This document shows positions 1 to 5,229 of a stretch of 8,346 nt of DNA, one piece after another. A program made the position numbers and the translations under genes. The notes under the pieces were generated by a model. The model was not told the DNA's origin. It ran no database searches and worked only from the letters and a program-made list of their open reading frames with translations. The stretch comes from JAUXLW01 sp964195005 (GTDB lineage: Bacteria > Actinomycetota > Acidimicrobiia > Spongiisociales > SHLN01): positions 1 through 8,346 of the forward strand of contig CAXMOO010000133.1 in the NCBI GenBank assembly GCA_964195005.1. Direction: 5' to 3'. How positions within the stretch are numbered: the stretch's first letter is position 1; each line of letters begins with the position of its first letter.

Positions 1-117
1 GTTGAGTACGCCTTGCTGCTCGTCCTTATTGCTGTGGTTGCCATCGTTGTGATCACTCAAGTTGGTAAGAGCGCTTCGGAGACCTTTAGTTCTGTAAACG
101 CAAGCCTCAGCAACTAG
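1..117 (+). CDS. Flp-type (Tad) pilin, 3' part only
   Basis: The first 38 visible codons end in TAG at 115-117; the start lies before the window. The peptide begins VEYALLLVLIAVVAIVV and ends in a short polar tail, GKSASETFSSVNASLSN. A Glu-Tyr pair followed by an unbroken hydrophobic helix and a short hydrophilic C-terminus is the hallmark of mature type IVb Flp pilins, which polymerise into Tad adhesion pili after a prepilin peptidase removes the leader. The leader and cleavage site are missing here, so processing cannot be checked. The product closely resembles the next gene's product (VEYALLL, then a Val/Ile-rich helix, then G.SAS..F.S), which makes the two a tandem paralogous pair. The Flp family call is secure; which paralog is the major pilin cannot be told. 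Confidence 0.85.
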   Translation, partial: VEYALLLVLIAVVAIVVITQVGKSASETFSSVNASLSN

Positions 118-142
118 CTGGGCGAACGAATCTATCGAGGCA

Positions 143-166
143 GATCCGGGTGGTGACACCCGGATC
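143..166 (+). promoter_or_regulatory. Perfect 10-bp hairpin with GTGA loop between the pilin genes
   Basis: Bases 143-152 (GATCCGGGTG) pair perfectly with 157-166 (CACCCGGATC), leaving the four-base loop GTGA at 153-156, which is a GNRA-type tetraloop in RNA. No T-run follows, so it does not look like an intrinsic terminator. It sits 25 bases after the first pilin stop codon and covers the most upstream candidate start codon (GTG at 150) of the second pilin. It could stabilise the 3' end of the first pilin message or control initiation of the second gene. The structure is seen directly; the role is inferred. Confidence 0.6.
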
Positions 167-338
167 CGCTGGTTTGAGGGGAGGACAAAGACTGAGACAA
201 AACGAACTCGGTGCCAGTCTCGTTGAGTATGCGCTGCTTCTGTTGTTCATCGCTGTTGTTGTGGTGATCGTGGTGGGACAGCTCGGTGAGTCCGCTTCGA
301 CCAGTTTTGAGTCCGCCATCGACGGTTTCCCGAACTAG
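150..338 (+). CDS. Flp-type (Tad) pilin, complete
   Basis: A small type IVb prepilin. The core is ELG|ASLVEYALLL: cleavage after the Gly would leave Ala+1, Glu+5 and Tyr+6, the conserved Flp processing signature. A Val/Ile-rich membrane or assembly helix (LLLLFIAVVVVIVVGQL) follows, then the short polar tail GESASTSFESAIDGFPN. The start is uncertain. GTG at 150 has GAGG at 137-140 with 9-nt spacing and gives a 21-residue basic leader, but it lies inside a strong hairpin. TTG at 174 gives a 13-residue leader. CTG at 192 sits 6 nt after the purine run GAGGGGAGGA (176-185), the best Shine-Dalgarno match here, and gives a 7-residue leader. No ATG is available. It follows a paralogous pilin and ends 13 bp before the convergent regulator gene. 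The rest of the tad machinery is not in the window. Confidence 0.82.
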   Translation: MVTPGSAGLRGGQRLRQNELGASLVEYALLLLFIAVVVVIVVGQLGESASTSFESAIDGFPN

Positions 339-351
339 AACCCTTAGATTC

Positions 352-978
352 TCAGGCTCGCCCCAGGCCGAGGCGAATGGCCTCGACTGCTGCCTGCGCC
401 CGGTCGCTGACGGCCAGCTTGTCGTAGATACTGGCCAGGTGGTTCTTCACAGTCTTCTGCGAGATGAACAGCTCCTCGGCCAGTTCCTCGGTCGATGAGA
501 CTCCCCGGGCCAGCAGCGCCAGCAGCTCACGCTCCCTTTGGGTCAGTGCGGCGGCTCCCGGGTCGAGCACCGGCTCCTGGTAGGAGTCGAGGACTTCGGT
601 TCCCCCAACTCGTTGCACAAAGATTTCGCCGGCGGCTGCGGCCCTTACCGCGGCGGCCAGCAGCGGGAGAGGTGAAGATTTCGACAGAAAGCCGACGGCC
701 CCCGCTCTCTCGGCTTTTGCCCTGTGCTCTTCGTCGGCGTGCATCGTCACGAGGATTGCCGGGGCTGGACCCATCTTTTTGATCGCCCCGATGCCGGTTA
801 GCTTCGGCATCTCTTGATCTAGCACCACGACGTCGGCGTCGATCTGCTCGGCCAGTCCCACCAACTCTTTGCCGTCCTGGGCAGTTCCCACCACGCTTAT
901 GTCGGGGAGTCGATTGAGGGCTTCGGACAGTCCCTCCAGGAGCAGCCGGTGGTCGTCGGCAATAAGCACTTTGATCAT
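352..978 (-). CDS. NarL/FixJ-family response regulator
   Basis: A 208-residue two-domain transcription regulator. The receiver domain (about residues 1-118) has the acidic pair D8/D9, phosphoacceptor D54 in VVVLDQEMP, switch T78 and K100 in FLSKS. The C-terminal LuxR/NarL helix-turn-helix (about 145-208) reads LTQRERELLALLARG, then ELAEELFISQKTVKNHLASIYDKL. All receiver catalytic residues are present, so it should be phosphorylated normally and bind DNA as a dimer. The turn before the HTH (GVSSTEELAEEL) seems one residue longer than the usual G.SN.EIAE form. The ATG at 978 is chosen because it overlaps the kinase stop codon as ATGA, the usual arrangement for translational coupling; an in-frame GTG at 990 would add MGRP. 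Its partner is almost certainly the upstream kinase. Target genes cannot be inferred from the sequence. Confidence 0.93.
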   Translation of the reverse strand: MIKVLIADDHRLLLEGLSEALNRLPDISVVGTAQDGKELVGLAEQIDADVVVLDQEMPKLTGIGAIKKMGPAPAILVTMHADEEHRAKAERAGAVGFLSKSSPLPLLAAAVRAAAAGEIFVQRVGGTEVLDSYQEPVLDPGAAALTQRERELLALLARGVSSTEELAEELFISQKTVKNHLASIYDKLAVSDRAQAAVEAIRLGLGRA

Positions 979-2492
979 TGGTCGCCCCACGTCACCGTAA
1001 TCGTGGTTCCTTTCGGCGAAGACTGAACGTCGAACCCGGCGCCGATCTTGCCGGCTCTTTCGGCCATCCCGACGAGACCGTAATGACCCGCGTGCTCGGT
1101 GCCGGGGTCAAACCCCTGGCCATCATCCACCACGGCAATTGAGCCGGAGTCGTGATTGATGAAGCCTTCGATGGTCACGATGTGTGCTTCGGAATGATTG
1201 CGGGCGTTACGAACCGCCTCCGACATGATGGGCATGAGCTCGTTGCCAATCTCAATGGGCGGGGGCCGGTGCTCCCGCAGCGCGGCCGCTACTTTGGGCA
1301 GTTCGTCGGGGTTCTCGGCGGCCAGTTGGAGAGCATGTTCGTAAAGGCTCACCGGCTCGGTTGCCCGAAGGCCCGCGACCGTGTCCCGGACTTCTTCGAC
1401 CAGGTTGGTGACGTTGCTGCGCAGCCCGGCCAGGTGATCGGCCAGGCTCGCGTCACTCGGGCTCTGGAGAAGAGCCATGTCCAGGGACAGGCCGAGAGAG
1501 GCCAGTGAAGGCCCGATATCGTCGTGCAACTCACGGGCTAGACGCATCCTTTCTTCCTGGATAGCCCTGTGGGCGATCTCCTGCAGCAACAGGATGTTGG
1601 CAAATGCCAATCCCACAGGCTGCAATATCTCGTCGACGTGGTCCAATTCCGCCGCGTCAAACGCCTCCCGTCTGGATAGGACTACGAAACCGACGTCGCG
1701 CGCTCCGACACTGAGGGGGGCTGTCAAGGTTGATGCAAATTCTCCGTGCCGCTCAGTGCGCGCCACCACCACGGGCCCGTCTTTCCCGTTCATGGCGATT
1801 TGCCCGGCTTCGAAGGGGACGGCGGCTGCCAGGTGGTCGAGCGCGGCGTTGCCCACGCGCACAGGATTGAGCTCGGATCCGTCTGCCAGGTTGGACAGCG
1901 CCGACAAGAGCTTGTGTGAGGCGTCGAGCCGGTCGAGGCGCTCGGCAGACTGCATGGATGCCGCCAATAGGGCGGCATTGGTGGCTCCGGCCTCGAGGAG
2001 CAGGTGGCGAGCCAAGCTGAACGTCACTGCGATCAACAGGTAGATAGCGATCCATGTCCACAGCGTCCCACCGGCAAGGCTGCCGTCGTCGACCGTTTGG
2101 TGGATCGCCAGCAGAACTGCGGCTGCCAGAAGGGAGGTCTCGATGCCTCTGCGCCAGCCAGCGAAAGCGGCTGAGTAGAGGATCGGGGTGATCGAGAAGA
2201 GCAGGTAGGGGCTCTCGATGCCACCGGTAAAGGCGATGGCCAGCATGGAAGCTGCGACGCCGGTTACAGCCAGGATCTCTCCTGTCCAGATGCCGTGGCG
2301 CACTCGTGTCGGAAGGCTCTGAAAAATCACGACATACAGGCCGACCGCGGTGACTGCCGTAGCGGTGTGCAGGGTCGCGCCGCTCTGCACGAAGGCAAAG
2401 ATCGCTCCGAAGACCAGGGCCAGCCATTGCAGGATGTTGGCGATGCGGTCGAACCGGTTTTCCCATACGGGAGCGGTGGCATACATCGGCAT
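975..2492 (-). CDS. Membrane sensor histidine kinase, HisKA_3 (NarX/DesK-like) type
   Basis: A 505-residue sensor kinase. About six hydrophobic segments lie at roughly residues 17-36, 44-61, 69-91, 95-113, 116-134 and 144-168, with a GGIESP motif at 90-95 of the kind seen in multi-spanning sensor modules. A GAF-like domain follows (about 187-310), then the dimerisation/phosphoacceptor helix ERMRLARELHDD with H323, and a HATPase_c domain with N-box E425..N429..N432-H433, G1 box D456-D457-G-Q-G, and the GLVGMAERA G2 region. It should autophosphorylate on H323 and pass phosphate to the adjacent regulator. The HisKA_3 phosphatase motif DxxxQ/H reads D324-D-I-G-P328, so the Gln/His is Pro. Start: ATG at 2492 has GAGGTGA 10 nt upstream; an in-frame ATG at 2486 lies 7 nt after a TAACCT hexamer and could be a leaderless start. 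No periplasmic ligand domain is evident, so the signal is unknown. Confidence 0.93.
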   Translation of the reverse strand: MPMYATAPVWENRFDRIANILQWLALVFGAIFAFVQSGATLHTATAVTAVGLYVVIFQSLPTRVRHGIWTGEILAVTGVAASMLAIAFTGGIESPYLLFSITPILYSAAFAGWRRGIETSLLAAAVLLAIHQTVDDGSLAGGTLWTWIAIYLLIAVTFSLARHLLLEAGATNAALLAASMQSAERLDRLDASHKLLSALSNLADGSELNPVRVGNAALDHLAAAVPFEAGQIAMNGKDGPVVVARTERHGEFASTLTAPLSVGARDVGFVVLSRREAFDAAELDHVDEILQPVGLAFANILLLQEIAHRAIQEERMRLARELHDDIGPSLASLGLSLDMALLQSPSDASLADHLAGLRSNVTNLVEEVRDTVAGLRATEPVSLYEHALQLAAENPDELPKVAAALREHRPPPIEIGNELMPIMSEAVRNARNHSEAHIVTIEGFINHDSGSIAVVDDGQGFDPGTEHAGHYGLVGMAERAGKIGAGFDVQSSPKGTTITVTWGDQ

Positions 2493-2493
2493 C

Positions 2494-2503
2494 AGGTTAC
2501 AGT
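2494..2503. promoter_or_regulatory. Overlapping divergent -10 elements, kinase and coaE
   Basis: On the plus strand TACAGT (2498-2503) fits TAnnnT and ends 6 nt before the coaE ATG at 2510. On the minus strand TAACCT (2499 down to 2494) also fits and ends 7 nt before the in-frame kinase ATG at 2486. The two hexamers share the TA step at 2498-2499. Transcription starting at or next to these ATGs would give leaderless messages in both directions. No -35 resembling TTGACA stands at 16-18 bp on either side. coaE has no Shine-Dalgarno sequence, which supports the leaderless reading for that gene. The kinase has an alternative leadered start with GAGGTGA, so the minus-strand element is less sure. 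Confidence 0.5.
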
Positions 2504-2509
2504 CACCTC

Positions 2510-3106
2510 ATGAACCAGTTTCGGCAAAGGCGCTTGCTTTTGTCTGGGGGGATCGGGGCCGGCAAGAGCGAGGTCGCTCTCATTCTCACAAGCCGCGGAG
2601 TACCGGTTATCCATACAGATGAGATCGGTCATTCGGTGCTCGAGCCTGAGGGGGAGGCCTATAGCGCGGTCAGTAGTCGCTGGCCACAGGTAGTGGTGGA
2701 GGGCCGGATAGCCAGAGACCGGCTGGCAACGATTGTCTTTGCCGACCCGGGGACACTCGGCGAGCTGGAGGCCATGACCCATCCGTTCATCGCCGCCGGG
2801 GTCTTCGCCGAGTTGGAGCGATATTCGGACGATCCCCTGGTGGTTGTTGAAATCCCCCACCTCAGCGACCTCCTCGGCGATGATTGGATTCGAGTGGTGG
2901 TTGCGGCCCCGTCCCAGGTGAGGTTCCAGCGCCTCCTGAGCCGGGGGATGGATCCTGAGGACGCCAGGGCGCGGATGGCGGCTCAACCCTCCGACTCAGA
3001 GTGGCGGGAGGCGGCCGACTTCGTCATCGACAACAGCGCAGATGTGGCCCGGCTGGGCGAAGAGGTGGATCGCGTGCTCGCGGCAATAAGCAATAGTCTT
3101 CGCTGA
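2510..3106 (+). CDS. coaE: Dephospho-CoA kinase (divergent)
   Basis: Catalyses the last step of CoA synthesis, ATP-dependent phosphorylation of the ribose 3'-OH of dephospho-CoA, in the cytoplasm. The 198 residues match the usual length of about 200. The Walker A loop GGIGAGKS covers 13-20; D37 in VIHTDEIG corresponds to the second Asp of the family's DAD motif; the MTHPFI segment matches the conserved HP-I region; RMAAQ and FVIDNSAD match the C-terminal CoaE signature. Several usually conserved positions differ: the first Asp of DAD is His35, the Arg after it (usually IAR) is His, the PLLFE-like segment reads PHLSD, and the Arg usual after RMAAQ is not at its place (SDSEW). The N-terminus has about eight extra residues before the first strand. 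The ATG at 2510 has no Shine-Dalgarno but a TACAGT hexamer 6 nt upstream. The stop codon is the first three bases of a heptamer array, and uvrB follows. Confidence 0.85.
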   Translation: MNQFRQRRLLLSGGIGAGKSEVALILTSRGVPVIHTDEIGHSVLEPEGEAYSAVSSRWPQVVVEGRIARDRLATIVFADPGTLGELEAMTHPFIAAGVFAELERYSDDPLVVVEIPHLSDLLGDDWIRVVVAAPSQVRFQRLLSRGMDPEDARARMAAQPSDSEWREAADFVIDNSADVARLGEEVDRVLAAISNSLR

Positions 3107-3152
3107 CTGCTGACTGCTGACTGCTGACTGCTGACTGCCGACTGCCGACTGC
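3104..3152 (+). repeat. Seven-copy heptamer tandem array (TGACTGC/CGACTGC)
   Basis: Five exact copies of TGACTGC (3104-3138) are followed by two of CGACTGC (3139-3152), 49 bp with no interruption. The first TGA is the coaE stop codon. Because 7 is not a multiple of 3, the array encodes the same heptapeptide series in every frame; on the minus strand it reads Q-S-A-V-S-S-Q with no stops, which creates long spurious reading frames. The array ends 11 bp before the putative uvrB -10 hexamer and so covers the region where a -35 contact would lie. Such arrays are prone to slippage and copy-number change. The unit is not palindromic, and no terminal repeats or transposase accompany it. Confidence 0.97.
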
Positions 3153-3163
3153 CTCCTTCTCCC

Positions 3164-3169
3164 TACACT
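3164..3169 (+). promoter_or_regulatory. Putative -10 element of a leaderless uvrB promoter
   Basis: TACACT fits TAnnnT and ends 7 nt before the uvrB ATG at 3177, so transcription would begin at or next to the start codon. The 24 bases before the ATG (CTCCTTCTCCCTACACTCCT and CGCG) are pyrimidine-rich and contain no Shine-Dalgarno sequence, which fits a leaderless message. No recognisable -35 lies 16-18 bp upstream; that region is in the last heptamer units. No LexA-type operator is visible between the genes. Confidence 0.5.
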
Positions 3170-3176
3170 CCTCGCG

Positions 3177-5183
3177 ATGCCAGATTTCAAGCTCCATTCG
3201 GATTTCGCACCCGCCGGAGATCAGCCGGAAGCTATCGCCGCGCTGGTCGAGGGGATCGAGCGGGGAGATCGCTTCCAGACGTTGCTGGGCATCACCGGTT
3301 CGGGGAAGTCGGCGACTATTGCCTGGACCATTGAGAAAGTCCAACGCCCGACTCTGGTTCTGGCACCCAATAAGGCCCTGGCGGCCCAGCTGGCCAACGA
3401 GTTCCGCCAGTTCTTCCCGGAGAATCGGGTCGAGTACTTCGTCAGCTACTACGACTACTACCAGCCCGAGGCCTACCTGCCTCAGACCGACACCTATATC
3501 GAGAAGGACTCGACCGTCAACGACGAGATCGATCGGCTGCGCCATGCAGCCACCAGCGCCCTTCTGGTGCGGCGCGACGTGATCATCGTGGCTTCGGTGT
3601 CGGCCATCTACGGCCTGGGGAGCCCGGACCAGTATGAGGGCCAATTGCTCAGGCTGATTAGGGGTGTGGAGTTCCCGATGGAGGCTGCCCTGGAGCGGCT
3701 CGTCAATCTTCAGTACGAACGTAACGAAGTCAGCCTCACCCGGGGGAAGTTTCGGGTGAGAGGCGACACTCTGGAGGTGTTCTCGGCCTACGAGCAGACC
3801 GTGGCTCGAATCGAGTACTTCGGGGATGAGGTTGAGCGCATTCTCATGATGAACCCGGTCACCGGAGAGGTACTGGACGAGCTGAAGGAGGTCTTCATCT
3901 TTCCCGCCAGCCACTTCGTGACGACGGCCGAGCGGCTGCAGCGGGCGGTCGAATCCATTGAGATCGAGTTGGCAGAGAACCTGGCCAAGCTCGAGAAGGA
4001 GAACAAGTTGCTGGAAGCCCAGCGTCTGCGAATGCGCACCTCCCACGACCTCGAGATGTTGCGCGAGGTCGGCTTTTGCTCCGGAATCGAAAATTACAGC
4101 CGCCATATCGACGGTCGGGAGCCGGGCTCGCCGCCATACACTCTCCTCGATTACTTTCCCGACGATTACCTGACCGTCATCGATGAGAGCCACGTGGCCA
4201 TTCCGCAGATTCGCGGCCAATGGGCAGGGGACAACAGCCGCAAAGTGACGCTGGTCGAACACGGATTCCGCTTGCCGAGCGCTCTCGACAATCGCCCGTT
4301 GCGCTTCGAGGAATGGCTCGACCGGGCAGGCCAGGTGTTGCTCCTATCGGCAACCCCGGCGGAGTGGGAGCGCACCCACTCGGCTCAGATTGTGGAGCAG
4401 ATCGTGCGCCCCACCGGTCTCCTCGATCCTGAGGTCATCGTTCGTCCCACGAAGGGGCAGATCGATGACCTGATCAACGAGGTCAAGGAGCGGGCAGAAG
4501 CCGGTGAGCGGGTTCTCATCACGACGCTAACCAAGAAGATGGCGGAAGATCTCACCGATTACTTGTTGGAGATGGGCCTGCGGTGTCGCTACATGCACAG
4601 CGAGATCGACACGCTGGAGAGGGTCCAGATCCTGCGTGACCTACGTTTGGGGGAGTTTGACGTGCTGGTCGGGATCAACCTTTTGCGGGAGGGACTTGAT
4701 CTACCGGAGGTGTCGCTGGTGGCCATCCTCGACGCCGACAAGGAGGGCTTTCTCCGGTCTGCGACCAGCCTCATCCAGACTATCGGGCGGGCAGCGCGCA
4801 ATGTTGCGGGACAAGTCATCATGTATGCGGATAGCGTCACCAAGTCGATGCAGCACGCCATCAATGAAACCAACCGTAGAAGGGTGGCCCAGGCCCGGTA
4901 CAACGAGGAACACGGCATTGATCCACAAACCGTCCGCAAGAACGTTTCCGACATCCTGGAGCTTGTTCGAGACCCGGGGGCGCCGTCGGTCGAGCGCCGC
5001 AAGCGCGAGGTCCGGCCCAGCCTCGACCTTCCGGCCGACGAGCTTGGACGGCTCATTCAGAGCCTGGAGGAGGAAATGCACGAGGCGGCCGCCGATCTCA
5101 GGTTCGAGTATGCGGCCCGTCTTCGGGACGAGGTTCTGGAGTTACGGCGCGAACTCCGCGAAATGATGGAAGCTCGCCGGTAG
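3177..5183 (+). CDS. uvrB: UvrABC excinuclease subunit B
   Basis: Damage-verification subunit of nucleotide excision repair: it is loaded by UvrA, opens the DNA with its beta-hairpin and recruits UvrC for incision. The 668 residues match the usual length. Walker A is GITGSGKS (38-45); the beta-hairpin region starts YYDYYQPEAYLP at 91-102; the Walker B-type DESH is at 336-339; SATP at 391-394; GINLLREGLDLPEV is the motif V region; QTIGRAARN (534-542) is motif VI with the arginine finger; the C-terminal UVR domain (about 625-660, EEEMHEAAADL..EYAARLRDEV) binds UvrC. All domains are intact with no frameshift. The Ser after the Walker Lys and the following AT..W resemble actinobacterial UvrB. The ATG at 3177 fits the conserved N-terminus (F.L.SDFAPAGDQP.AI). 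coaE is immediately upstream; the glycosyltransferase cluster begins 46 bp downstream with no clear terminator between. Confidence 0.98.
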   Translation: MPDFKLHSDFAPAGDQPEAIAALVEGIERGDRFQTLLGITGSGKSATIAWTIEKVQRPTLVLAPNKALAAQLANEFRQFFPENRVEYFVSYYDYYQPEAYLPQTDTYIEKDSTVNDEIDRLRHAATSALLVRRDVIIVASVSAIYGLGSPDQYEGQLLRLIRGVEFPMEAALERLVNLQYERNEVSLTRGKFRVRGDTLEVFSAYEQTVARIEYFGDEVERILMMNPVTGEVLDELKEVFIFPASHFVTTAERLQRAVESIEIELAENLAKLEKENKLLEAQRLRMRTSHDLEMLREVGFCSGIENYSRHIDGREPGSPPYTLLDYFPDDYLTVIDESHVAIPQIRGQWAGDNSRKVTLVEHGFRLPSALDNRPLRFEEWLDRAGQVLLLSATPAEWERTHSAQIVEQIVRPTGLLDPEVIVRPTKGQIDDLINEVKERAEAGERVLITTLTKKMAEDLTDYLLEMGLRCRYMHSEIDTLERVQILRDLRLGEFDVLVGINLLREGLDLPEVSLVAILDADKEGFLRSATSLIQTIGRAARNVAGQVIMYADSVTKSMQHAINETNRRRVAQARYNEEHGIDPQTVRKNVSDILELVRDPGAPSVERRKREVRPSLDLPADELGRLIQSLEEEMHEAAADLRFEYAARLRDEVLELRRELREMMEARR

Positions 5184-5229
5184 CCTCTGATTGCTACAGG
5201 CCGCTTTTCAAGGGGTCGATACCAATCTC

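Noticed and set aside
369..385. Six-bp inverted repeat (CGAGGC/GCCTCG, five-base loop) as a terminator for the pilins
   Set aside because: It lies within the regulator coding sequence, has a short stem and no T-run on either strand; it is better explained by codon content.
1477..2043. A 188-codon plus-strand open frame inside the kinase gene
   Set aside because: It is antisense to the kinase GAF and membrane regions, has Ser/Arg/Ala-rich shadow-type composition and no family motif.
3712..3732. GAACGTAAC-like sequence resembling a LexA half-site
   Set aside because: It lies more than 500 bp inside uvrB, encodes conserved residues, and has no GTTC partner at the right spacing.
3024..4262. A 412-codon minus-strand open frame
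   Set aside because: It lies antisense to the highly conserved uvrB and runs through the stop-free heptamer array (Q-S-A-V-S-S-Q repeats). It shows no recognisable domain, so it is a shadow of uvrB.
5183..5208. Possible uvrB terminator (GCCT ... AGGC, then CGCTTTT)
   Set aside because: Only four base pairs form, with a mismatch and a long loop; too weak to call, so read-through into the GT2 gene is possible.
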